A DNA stretch of 29,169 nt from Planctomycetota bacterium (GTDB lineage Bacteria > Planctomycetota > Brocadiia > JAJRTI01). Each line of letters opens with the position of its first letter. The first letter of the stretch is position 1. This document shows, in pieces, positions 7,355 to 13,965 of the stretch. The stretch spans positions 1 to 29,169 of the forward strand of contig JAJRTI010000366.1 in assembly GCA_024278415.1 (NCBI GenBank), read 5' to 3'. The position numbers were made by a program, and so were the translations under genes. A model generated the notes under the pieces. It worked only from the letters and a program-made list of their open reading frames with translations, had not been told where the DNA came from and did no database searches.

Positions 7355-8503
7355 GTGACACCCGATCAGAAGCCCCCCGCGACCGGCCAGCGCCGCCGCT
7401 CATGGTTCGACCGCAACCCCAAGAAGACCCTCGCCGGGATTGTGTTCGTCGCCTACGCCGTCTTGGACCTCACGTACGGCTTCTTCTTCATGCAAAAGCC
7501 GGGGCTGGCCTACAGCCCCATTTACCATCACGAACACTTCAAGAACGTCTCGTACATAGGCAAGTGGGGCCCCGGCCGCTACGTCATGTGCACGAACTCG
7601 CTCGCGTTCCGAGACCGCGTCGTGCGCGACGTGCCGCTCACGAGCGACAAATACCGCATCGTGTTCATCGGCGACTCCTTTACCGAGGGCGTGAGCGTGG
7701 AGTACGACAAGACATTCGTTGGCCGGGTGGATGCCGCGCTCCCCGATTCCAAGTACGAAGTCTTCAACGCCGGCACCGTGTCCCTCGCGGCCAAGGCCTA
7801 CTACCTCAAGACGCAATACCTGCTCGACCAGGTCGGCTTCAAGTTCGATGAACTGTACGTGTTTTTCGATATTTCCGACGTCCAAGACGCGGTCGCATTC
7901 GATTACTGGGAGCCCACCACCGAATGCGCACTCGAACGTTGGGACCGGTACTGGAAGTATCGGTCACTCCTCTACCGCAAGGTGCTCAGGAAGCTTTCGA
8001 TCGTGGAGCTGTACGGCAAGGCCCGCTCGCTGTTCACCGGCGAGGTGCCGGCGGCGGAGATGCGCAAGCGGCGCCGGGAGAAGAAGTTCGATTGGGGCGA
8101 CGAATACTACAAGGTCCGGGACCGATGGACCTTCGACAAGAAGTGCTGGGAAAAGTGGGGCAAGCGCGGCCTCAAACTCGCCGCAGGCAACATGGGGAAA
8201 CTCGCCGATCTCTGCAAGGCCCGCGGCATCCCCATGACGGTCGTCGTGTATCCGTGGCCCGCACAGATCGAGCACCGACAGAAGAACTGCAAGCAGGCCA
8301 CCTTCTGGCGCAAATTCACGGACGAGCGGGGCCTCGGCTTCATTGACCTGTTCCCTCAGTTCATCAACGACAGAGATCCCGAGAGCGTCATCAAGCAGTA
8401 CTACATCGCGGGCGACGTTCACTGGAACGCCGCGGGCCACGGACTGGTCGCCCAGCAGGTGCTCGCCTACATGCGCAAGAAGGGCCTGCCTGTGAAGCCG
8501 TAG
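7355..8503 (+). CDS. Membrane-anchored SGNH hydrolase-like protein
   Basis: The 382-residue product has a basic N-terminus, one membrane anchor at about 26-46, and an SGNH-type domain. Block I is GDSFTEG (G106-D107-S108), giving the nucleophile serine; the C-terminal block GDVHWNAAGH (from residue 353) supplies the Asp/His pair in the D-x-H-W form seen in AlgJ/AlgX and similar polysaccharide O-acetyl-handling enzymes. The start is GTG at 7355, with GGAG eight bases upstream; an ATG two bases earlier runs straight into a stop. Only 18 bases separate it from the SPFH gene, so it is the third gene of that operon. The likely job is transfer or removal of acyl groups on an envelope polymer outside the membrane; the substrate cannot be read from the sequence. 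Confidence 0.75.
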   Translation: MTPDQKPPATGQRRRSWFDRNPKKTLAGIVFVAYAVLDLTYGFFFMQKPGLAYSPIYHHEHFKNVSYIGKWGPGRYVMCTNSLAFRDRVVRDVPLTSDKYRIVFIGDSFTEGVSVEYDKTFVGRVDAALPDSKYEVFNAGTVSLAAKAYYLKTQYLLDQVGFKFDELYVFFDISDVQDAVAFDYWEPTTECALERWDRYWKYRSLLYRKVLRKLSIVELYGKARSLFTGEVPAAEMRKRRREKKFDWGDEYYKVRDRWTFDKKCWEKWGKRGLKLAAGNMGKLADLCKARGIPMTVVVYPWPAQIEHRQKNCKQATFWRKFTDERGLGFIDLFPQFINDRDPESVIKQYYIAGDVHWNAAGHGLVAQQVLAYMRKKGLPVKP

Positions 8504-8522
8504 GCGCGGGGCCGGGATGTTT

Positions 8523-8604
8523 GGAGCGGAACGCCTTCGCGCTCCGATGCCGTGAAGTTGTGGGAGCAGGCCCGGAAACCGCCCGAAGGTCGCCAACCTT
8601 CGGG
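8523..8604. terminator. Two hairpins between convergent genes
   Basis: GGAGCG (8523-8528) pairs with CGCTCC (8540-8545), and a perfect 9-bp stem CCCGAAGGT (8582-8590) pairs with ACCTTCGGG (8596-8604) around a 5-base loop. They sit between the ends of the SGNH gene (+) and the pilin cluster (-), so the second could serve both strands. The first arm matches the repeat at 4643. Confidence 0.5.
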
Positions 8605-8658
8605 AGGCTCTGCCCACACACGACTCGCGGCCCCGCCGGCCGCTCTCAGACCGCGTCC

Positions 8659-9102
8659 CTACTCGCGCCCGAGCCGGACCGCGCCTTGGCCCGGCCGCAC
8701 GCGCTCCCAGCCGGTCATGACGACCCGCCCGCCGCGCGCCACGAAGGTCGCGCGCAGCCTGCACGTGGACTGCAGCCCAGACCCGCACACGACGATGGCC
8801 TCGGACTCGGCCACGAAGCGCTTGCCGGCCTTCTCACGTTGCACTCGCACCTCCACCGTGGCCTTGCCAAGCTCGAGGCCCTGCTCGCCGGCGTAGTCGA
8901 GATGGCCCCTGGACAGCTCCCACTTGGCCTTCTCCAAGCCGGCCTCGGCTGCGTGGAACGCCGCGGCCGCGCAGGCGCGTTTCGAGTGCAGGGTGCTCAG
9001 CCCCACGAGGCTGTGCATGGCCACGGCCCCGGCAAGCGTCACCACGAGCAGCGCGGCGAGCATGGCGATCAATGCGTAGCCGTGCATTGCGCGGGGCTTC
9101 AC
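8659..9102 (-). CDS. PilX-like pseudopilin/minor pilin component
   Basis: A 147-residue protein with a short basic leader, MKPRAMHG, then a hydrophobic helix YALIAMLAALLVVTLAGAVA and the pattern AAFHAAEAGLEKAKWEL that is typical of the PilX N-terminal domain of minor type IV pilins. The prepilin cleavage site would be after G8. The usual glutamate at mature position 5 is absent, as is common in PilX/GspK members. GTG at 9102 is chosen: AGGAGG stands eight bases upstream and the start shares four bases (GTGA) with the stop of the preceding gene, so translation is coupled. The remaining C-terminal half is a short, variable domain. It is the last gene of the three-gene pilin cluster. Confidence 0.7.
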   Translation of the reverse strand: MKPRAMHGYALIAMLAALLVVTLAGAVAMHSLVGLSTLHSKRACAAAAFHAAEAGLEKAKWELSRGHLDYAGEQGLELGKATVEVRVQREKAGKRFVAESEAIVVCGSGLQSTCRLRATFVARGGRVVMTGWERVRPGQGAVRLGRE

Positions 9103-9599
9103 GGTTGCGCCTCCTGGCCCGCCGGGCAGCGTATGGCCGCGGCCGCGGTGAGCGTGAACCCGCGGGCCATGCGCGGGCTGCCCGGCGGCAATTCGAGCGT
9201 GAGCGACACGCATCGGCCGTCCACCGCGAACGCCACGGATTCGGATCTGAATGGCGGGCGCCAGGCGGTTTCCGCCTGGCCGTCGCTGACGCGGCGCACG
9301 AAGGCCGCACCCGCGACGTCGTAGCGGACGGTCCTGCCCGCGATGGGCTGGGTCAAGACGAGTGACGCCGGCGAGGAGCCCTTCGCCTCCAGCTTGGCCG
9401 CGGCGGCCGCGCGCACGTCGTCCTTGAACGTGTCCACGGCCACGAGCGCGGCCTTGAGCGTGTCCGTTCGCTTGCGCAGCGCCTTCGAGTTGGCGGTGGA
9501 TGCGCCGACGACTTGCGTGATGATGGCCAGCAGAATGCTGAGCAGCCCCATGTACACGATCAGCTCGATGAGGGTGAAGCCCCTGGGCCTACTTCGCAT
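9099..9599 (-). CDS. Type II/IV pseudopilin (PulJ/PilW-like)
   Basis: The 166-residue product begins MRSRPRG followed by FTLIELIVYMGLLSILLAII, a textbook prepilin signal: cleavage after G7, mature Phe1 and Glu5 (E12), then the hydrophobic helix that anchors the subunit and packs the fibre. The body has an alpha segment (residues about 30-80) and a small beta domain, in the size range of PulJ/GspJ and PilW minor pilins. The ATG at 9599 has AAAGGAGG upstream and overlaps the previous gene by 11 bases. Its role would be in the pseudopilus of a secretion system or the tip of a type IV pilus; the prepilin peptidase and motor genes are not in the window. Confidence 0.82.
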   Translation of the reverse strand: MRSRPRGFTLIELIVYMGLLSILLAIITQVVGASTANSKALRKRTDTLKAALVAVDTFKDDVRAAAAAKLEAKGSSPASLVLTQPIAGRTVRYDVAGAAFVRRVSDGQAETAWRPPFRSESVAFAVDGRCVSLTLELPPGSPRMARGFTLTAAAAIRCPAGQEAQP

Positions 9600-10008
9600 G
9601 GCCGCCTCCTTTCGCCATGAGCGTCTGGAGCGCAACGCGTCGCCGCGCCTGGCCTTCATCGCCCCAAGACACGGAGACTCGCACGCGCTTGAGGCCCGGC
9701 GTGTTGGCGCGGTAGTCGGCCACGGATGCCGCGCACTCCGGGTTGGGAAGGCTGGCCGCGGCTGCGGGCGCGAGCGGCAGTGGCTCGCCGTCTGTGTCGG
9801 CGAGCGCGTCCTGGGCCTTCAAGCGTTCGAGCGCGGCATTGGCGATTTCGAGCGCAATGTCATGCTCCGCCATGCGCCGGCTGGCCAGGAGCTGCGAGCG
9901 TTGCACGCTCAGCATCGCGAAGATGCCGACGGCCACGATGCCGAACGCGATGACGACTTCCAGAAGCAGGTAGCCTCGCGCGTTCCGTAGGATGAGCTTC
10001 GGCGACAT
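9589..10008 (-). CDS. Pseudopilin (PilV/GspI-like), atypical cleavage residue
   Basis: A 139-residue protein with leader MSPKLILRNARG and helix YLLLEVVIAFGIVAVGIFAML. Glu5 of the mature form (E17) is present, but the first mature residue is Tyr rather than the usual Phe. The following SVQRSQLLASRRMAEHDIALEIANAALERLKA matches the helical stalk of PilV/GspI minor subunits. The ATG at 10008 is used because it gives a normal prepilin leader; upstream codons to 10095 run through a palindromic repeat. There is no clear ribosome site. It is the first gene of the cluster, and the next gene begins inside its end. Confidence 0.75.
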   Translation of the reverse strand: MSPKLILRNARGYLLLEVVIAFGIVAVGIFAMLSVQRSQLLASRRMAEHDIALEIANAALERLKAQDALADTDGEPLPLAPAAAASLPNPECAASVADYRANTPGLKRVRVSVSWGDEGQARRRVALQTLMAKGGGHAK

Positions 10009-10027
10009 GGCGGGCAATGGTTGATGG

Positions 10028-10053
10028 TAGCCGCATGCGCCTGCATGCGGGCG
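10028..10053. repeat. GTAGCCGCAT hairpin repeat, second locus
   Basis: CCGCATGC (10031-10038) pairs with GCATGCGG (10043-10050) around GCCT. It matches the unit at 2546-2572 except for three bases, two of which form a base pair (T-A there, G-C here). It lies just upstream of the pilin cluster. The rest of 10054-10280 shows nothing I can name. Confidence 0.6.
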
Positions 10054-10280
10054 GAGCGAAATGTCTCTGCCCCGGGTCGGAGTGCTGAAGCTCATCGATG
10101 CGGGGCTGCTCGCACGCAGGGCCAGCCCCTCCCATTCGACGCGCGCAGATTGTTGCTCAACCCACGCGTCCGTCTGGGCCGGCCAGGTCTTCAGACGGCG
10201 CCTTTTCCGACAGTTCCATCCCGGGCTGGTGAGAAATGCGGGCTAGAGGTCTTCGGAGGTGCGCGTGGGGGGGGAGAGCG

Positions 10281-10361
10281 ATGGAAGAGTGGAATGTTGG
10301 AAGGATGGAATGGTGGGGGCGGCCGCGACGCCATTCTATCATTCTACTCTTCCACCATTCC
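10281..10361. repeat. Imperfect long hairpin of GGAATGK-type repeats
   Basis: The purine-rich left arm (10281-10315; GGAAGAGTGGAATG followed by GGATGGAATGG) is largely complementary to the pyrimidine-rich right arm (10331-10361; CATTCTACTCTTCC then ACCATTCC). The centre is GC-rich. It lies downstream of the HD-domain gene and upstream of the pilin genes, both on the minus strand, and may separate the transcripts. Confidence 0.5.
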
Positions 10362-10423
10362 GCTGCCTGCGCCGGCCATGAACGGACGCAGAAGAGTCCA
10401 TCCACACGGCTCCATTCGCCGCT

Positions 10424-10978
10424 CTACAAGCCCAACTCGCCCGCGACGCCTTGCATCGCCTCGAGGCTGAGCGCGGCGAACTCGTCGAGCGGGATGCCGA
10501 TTTGCTCGCACTCTAGGATGATTTCGCGGCTCACCGCGCGGGCGAAGTCCTTCTTCTTCATGCGCTTGAGAATCGACTTGGCCTTGACGCTCGCGAGCTT
10601 CTTATCGGGGTAGACGAGCGCGGTGGCGACGATGAGGCCGGTGATGGTCTCCGCGCAGGCGAGCGCGTGGTGGAAGTCGGTTGTGCGCTCCAGACCCAGG
10701 CCCTCCGCGTTGTGGGCCAAGATCGCGTCGACGACCTCCGGATCGACCCCCTTGTCCTCCAGTATCTTCGCCCCGATCTTGGCGTGTTCTTCCGGAGCGT
10801 CCGCGGTCTGCTCGAAGTCGACGTCGTGCAGGAGCCCGGCCCGGCCCCATTGGTCTTCGTCCTTGCCGAGCCGTCTGGCCAGGGCGCGCATGATGGCCTC
10901 CGCCGCGAGGCAATGCTTGACCAGGTTGTCCGCCTTTACGTGTTCGCGCAGCAATGCGAGTGCTTCGTCACGAGTCAT
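10424..10978 (-). CDS. HD-domain (HDIG-type) phosphohydrolase-like protein
   Basis: The 184-residue protein carries a metal-binding HD domain: first histidine H22 (KHCLAAE), the HD pair in GLLHDVDFE (H51, D52), H65 in EEHAKIGAKIL and H89 in ILAHN. This layout matches small stand-alone HDIG proteins, whose members are metal-dependent phosphohydrolases; the substrate is unknown. The rest is helical, with a Lys-rich stretch at about 127-142. The ATG at 10978 is preceded by AAGGAGG. It is transcribed away from the URO-D family gene from a promoter only 11 bases from that gene's promoter, so the two may be controlled together. Confidence 0.8.
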   Translation of the reverse strand: MTRDEALALLREHVKADNLVKHCLAAEAIMRALARRLGKDEDQWGRAGLLHDVDFEQTADAPEEHAKIGAKILEDKGVDPEVVDAILAHNAEGLGLERTTDFHHALACAETITGLIVATALVYPDKKLASVKAKSILKRMKKKDFARAVSREIILECEQIGIPLDEFAALSLEAMQGVAGELGL

Positions 10979-11031
10979 CGGCGGCGGCCTCCTTGGGTTG
11001 CAGAGCTTGGGAGTGAAGGTAGACTCTCTTG

Positions 11032-11060
11032 ATTCTACGCGTGCCCTGGCGGGAAATCAA
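11032..11060 (-). promoter_or_regulatory. Promoter of the HD-domain gene
   Basis: On the minus strand, TTGATT (11060-11055), 17 bases, TAGAAT (11037-11032). The leader to the ATG at 10978 is about 45 bases. Confidence 0.68.
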
Positions 11061-11071
11061 CGCTATGTCGG

Positions 11072-11100
11072 TTGACCCCGCGACGCGAGCGCGGCATAAT
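11072..11100 (+). promoter_or_regulatory. Promoter of the URO-D family gene
   Basis: TTGACC (11072-11077), 17 bases, CATAAT (11095-11100). Its -35 box stands 11 bases from that of the divergent HD-domain promoter. Confidence 0.68.
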
Positions 11101-11130
11101 CCGATGCTCTGTCTCGCCATCCGCTCTTCC

Positions 11131-11160
11131 GCCTTACGTTTTACCCCTTACGCTTTACGC
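11131..11160 (+). promoter_or_regulatory. TTACG-rich leader element directly before a start codon
   Basis: CCTTACGTTTTAC followed by CTTACGCTTTACG ends one base before the ATG at 11162, where a ribosome-binding site would be expected; none is seen. The same element, with the same order of TTACGTTTTAC and CTTTACG, precedes the ThuA-like gene at 18839-18870 on the other strand. Confidence 0.45.
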
Positions 11161-11161
11161 C

Positions 11162-12208
11162 ATGACCTCCAAACAACGCGTCATGCAGTCGCTGAACTTC
11201 CAGCCCGTCGACCGGCTCGCCACGTTCGACGGATTCTGGGGCGATTTCACCGCGGCTTGGCGTCGGCACAAAGGGCTGCCCGACGACGTCGACCCGGTGG
11301 ACTACTACGAGATTGACATCGCGATCTGCGTTGCGGATGAGACCGCGTGGCCCAGCCAGGCCGGCACGGTTGAGGATCGGGGAGCGGACGTGATCGAGCG
11401 CGACGGCTGGGGGCGGCTCATCCGCCGCGTGAAAGACGGTTACTTCTCGGAGACCCTCGAAGTGGCCGTGCCGGAAAAATGTGATCTCGACAAGGTCACG
11501 TTCGAAGACCCCCAAGCCGACGGCCGATACGAGGGCTTCCTCAAGAGCGTCGAGCATCACCGCGGCGTGCGCACACCGTTCTGCAAGATCGGCGGCCCGT
11601 TCCTGCGCACCTGCTTCGTGCGCGGGGAGATGGACTTCCTGCTCGACATTGCCGGCGACGTGTCGTTCGCCCGCGATTTGGCCGCGAAGGTCGCGGATCA
11701 CATCATGGTCGTGGGCTTGGAGTCGCTGCGCCGCGGCGGCCTCTACGACACCGGCATCTGGATGTTCGACGACATGGCGTACAACGACAATCCCATGTTC
11801 TCGCCCAAGCAGTTCGAGCAGGTGTTTCTGCCGAGCTACCGCAAGCTCGCGAACGCGTTCAAGGAGGCTGGCGCGGCCAAGGTGGTGCTGCACAGCGACG
11901 GCAACATCATGCCGGTCCTCGACATGCTCATCGACGCCGGCATCGACGCGATCAACCCGGTCGAGCCCAAGGCTGGCATGGACATCCTCGACCTCAAGCA
12001 CAAGTACGGCGACCGGCTCGCCTACATCGGCGGCATGTGCAACGCGCACGTGCTCCCCCGCGGCTCCAAGGCGGACATCAAGGCCCAGGTCGACCGCATC
12101 AAGGAAGCCGCGCAGGACGGCGGCGTCATCATCGGCGCGCACAGCATCGGCTCCGACGTCCCCCCGGAGAACTACGACTACTATCAGTCGCTGGTGGCTG
12201 GTGATTGA
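11162..12208 (+). CDS. Uroporphyrinogen decarboxylase (URO-D) family protein
   Basis: The 348-residue protein belongs to the URO-D superfamily, a TIM-barrel family that includes HemE and the corrinoid or CoM methyltransferases MtaA/MtbA. The opening MTSKQRVMQSLNFQPVDRLA is typical, as are GEMDFLLDIAGD, SLRRGGLYDTGIWMFDDMAY, the barrel strand with VVLHSDGNIMPVLDMLIDAG, and INPVEPKAGMDI...YIGGMCN. It is more like the methyltransferase-type branch common in anaerobes and PVC bacteria than haem-pathway HemE, so a role in methyl transfer or demethylation is more likely than haem synthesis; this is inference. The ATG at 11162 is chosen on similarity; codons back to 11072 run through the promoter and the TTACG element. 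A second family member lies at 21991-23025. Confidence 0.82.
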   Translation: MTSKQRVMQSLNFQPVDRLATFDGFWGDFTAAWRRHKGLPDDVDPVDYYEIDIAICVADETAWPSQAGTVEDRGADVIERDGWGRLIRRVKDGYFSETLEVAVPEKCDLDKVTFEDPQADGRYEGFLKSVEHHRGVRTPFCKIGGPFLRTCFVRGEMDFLLDIAGDVSFARDLAAKVADHIMVVGLESLRRGGLYDTGIWMFDDMAYNDNPMFSPKQFEQVFLPSYRKLANAFKEAGAAKVVLHSDGNIMPVLDMLIDAGIDAINPVEPKAGMDILDLKHKYGDRLAYIGGMCNAHVLPRGSKADIKAQVDRIKEAAQDGGVIIGAHSIGSDVPPENYDYYQSLVAGD

Positions 12209-12318
12209 TGAGTGGGGATGGCGGCCCTGACATCTCGACGCGCGGCCTGATAGCTTTCCAAACAGAGCACATGCCCGTTGGTGGGCGGTTGGCCTCCCCT
12301 AGCCTCCCCCGGGCGAGC

Positions 12319-12756
12319 ATGTCGATCTTGAGGGAATCGCAGGTGGACACACTCGACAAGAAGAAGCTGAGCGAACGGGACATCTGCACGAAGTACATCA
12401 CTCCGGCCATTGCCGAGGCCGGATGGGACAGGGACTGGCACTTCAGGGAGGAAGTCACTTTCACAGAGGGCCGGGTTATCGTCCGGGGCAAACTGGTCAC
12501 CCGAGGGCCGAGCAAGCGCGCGGACTACATCCTCTACCACAAGCCCAATCTTCCCATTGGCGTGATCGAGGCCAAGGACAACACCCACGCGGTGGGCGAT
12601 GGCATGCAGCAAGCGCTCGATTACGCCGAGACGCTGGACGTGCCGTTCGCGTTCAGCTCCAACGGCGACGCCTTCCTTGCGCACGACCGGACCGGCCTCG
12701 CGTCTTCCGTAGAGCAAGAACTCATGGCCGCGTTGGACGGTCAGGGCAAGCGTTGA
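12319..12756 (+). CDS. Truncated HsdR-type nuclease domain
   Basis: This 145-residue product matches only the N-terminal nuclease domain of type I restriction R subunits: LSERDICTKYITPAIAEAGWD, then FREEVTFTEGRVIVRGKL, the PD-(D/E)xK core RADYILY and GVIEAKD (Asp, Glu, Lys present), and AFSSNGDAFLAHDRTG. A complete HsdR continues for several hundred residues with helicase motors; here it ends shortly after this block. No hsdM or hsdS is near. It is probably the remnant of a lost type I system, since palindrome arrays begin five bases after its stop. The catalytic residues survive, so a small free-standing nuclease is possible. The start is uncertain: ATG at 12319, or GTG at 12343 with GAGGGA seven bases upstream, which fits the family better. 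Confidence 0.7.
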   Translation: MSILRESQVDTLDKKKLSERDICTKYITPAIAEAGWDRDWHFREEVTFTEGRVIVRGKLVTRGPSKRADYILYHKPNLPIGVIEAKDNTHAVGDGMQQALDYAETLDVPFAFSSNGDAFLAHDRTGLASSVEQELMAALDGQGKR

Positions 12757-12761
12757 CCCGA

Positions 12762-13071
12762 AGCCACGGACGTGGCGGCAGTCAATAGCCCATGGCGTAA
12801 GCCATGGGAACCAGAGACCGATCCGCCATCCAGCCCCGGCAGGGGCGACAGTTAATAGCCAAGGGCGTGAGCCCTTGGGAAAGAGGATCGGCCAATGTTC
12901 AAGCCCCGAACGGGGCGACAGAACGCTCGTTCGGCCCGATCGAGTTCTGTCGCCCCGCACGGGGCTAGCATGTGTTGTTTGCGCATGGATTCCAGGGGCT
13001 TTCGCCCCTGGCTATTGACTTCCGCCTCTACCGAGGCTACGGAATCCCCTAAGCCACGGACGTGGCGACAG
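12762..13071. repeat. Palindrome array, left copy
   Basis: A string of small hairpins: GCCAC/GTGGC, CCATGG..CCATGG, CCCC/GGGG (AGCCCCGGCAGGGGCGACAG), AAGGG/CCCTT, then the same units in reverse (TCTGTCGCCCCG.., CCAGGGGC..GCCCCTGG) and a final GCCAC/GTGGC unit at 13052-13071. The whole array is thus itself an inverted repeat. The right copy at 13631-13868 repeats it. The array and the following 13072-13159 contain no gene except the transposase start. Confidence 0.75.
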
Positions 13072-13159
13072 TGAATAGCCCATGGCGTAAGGAAACGGCG
13101 ACCGGCCCGGGCGACCCTGCCCCTGCAGGGCCGACAGAACAAGAATAGGAGCCACCGAG

Positions 13160-13612
13160 ATGCCACAATCCTACGTCGCCTGCTACGTGCATGTGATCTT
13201 CAGCACCAAGGATCGTGTCCGCACCATCACTCCCGACTGGGCACTGCGCCTCTACGAGTACATTGGCGGCATCGTCCGGCCGCACGGGGCCGTCCTCCTC
13301 GCCGCAGGCGGCGCTGCCGACCATGTGCATCTGTCCGTCTCCCTCGGAAAGGAGTGGTCCGTATCCGCGGCGCTCCGCATCATCAAAGCCAACTCATCCA
13401 AGTGGGTTCACGAGAAGCTTCCGGACAAACAACACTTTGCCTGGCAGAACGGGTATGGAGCGTTTTCCGTGAGCCGATCTAACTTGGACGACGTGCATGG
13501 ATACATTGCGAACCAGGCGGAACACCACCGCACACGCACGTTCAAGGAGGAGTTCCTTGCGTTTTTGAAACGGTACGAAGTGCCGTATGATGAGCGATAC
13601 ATCTGGGAGTGA
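13160..13612 (+). CDS. tnpA: IS200-type Y1 (HUH) transposase
   Basis: A 150-residue single-domain transposase of the IS200/IS605 TnpA group (Transposase_17). It cuts single-stranded DNA and forms a 5'-phosphotyrosine link. The strand YVHVIFSTKDR opens the domain; the HUH motif is HVH (H55, H57) in ADHVHLSV; the catalytic tyrosine is Y115 in VHGYIANQAEHH, with the usual QAEHH and FKEEFLAFLKRY after it. All key residues are present, so it looks active. The ATG at 13160 has AGGAG at 13147-13151 upstream. It stands between two near-identical palindrome arrays with no tnpB. The arrangement resembles the association of REP-type palindromes with Y1 transposases (RAYTs), though this protein has the short IS200 form. 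Confidence 0.88.
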   Translation: MPQSYVACYVHVIFSTKDRVRTITPDWALRLYEYIGGIVRPHGAVLLAAGGAADHVHLSVSLGKEWSVSAALRIIKANSSKWVHEKLPDKQHFAWQNGYGAFSVSRSNLDDVHGYIANQAEHHRTRTFKEEFLAFLKRYEVPYDERYIWE

Positions 13613-13630
13613 CATGAGTCCATGCTTCTG

Positions 13631-13868
13631 AGCCACGGATGTGGCGACAGTGAATAGCCCATGGCGTGAGCCATGGGAACCAGAGACCGACCCGCCACCC
13701 AGCCCCGGCAGGGGCGACAGAATCATGCCTTGCCCGGAGTGTGGTCTGTCGCCCCGTTCGGGGCTAGGATATGCTATTCGTGCATGGCTTCCAGGGGCTT
13801 ACGCCCCTGGCTATTGACTGCCGCCTCTGCCGAGGCTGCGGAACCCGAAGCCACGGATGTGGCGACAG
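13631..13868. repeat. Palindrome array, right copy
   Basis: Aligns with 12762-13071 unit by unit and in the same orientation, including the non-hairpin spacers (AACCAGAGACCGA, GGCTATTGACT, CCGCCTCT.CCGAGGCT). It lacks one internal block of about 70 bases that in the left copy lies between two AGCCCCG..GGGGCGACAG units, the outcome expected from recombination between those units. Confidence 0.75.
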
Positions 13869-13930
13869 AGACCGGCCCGCCAACCTCGCCCCGGCGGGGT
13901 CGTACAGATGAGGCGGCGCCGAACGACGCA

Positions 13931-13965
13931 GTGACCAGTAGCCAGTGACCAGTGACCAGTGACGA
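13931..13965 (+). repeat. CCAGTGA short tandem repeat
   Basis: Consecutive variants of CCAGTGA (GTGACCAGTAGCCAGTGACCAG and on) run up to the ATG at 13966. No ribosome site is visible between them and the start. A related GGTGGCTGGTGATTGATGA run ends the URO-D gene at about 12193-12212. Confidence 0.5.

Noticed and set aside
8582..8604. Riboswitch or small RNA between the convergent genes
   Set aside because: The only structure is a simple 9-bp stem, better explained as a terminator.
12762..13868. CRISPR array
   Set aside because: The repeats differ in length and sequence, are hairpins in both orientations, and have no regular spacers or nearby cas genes.
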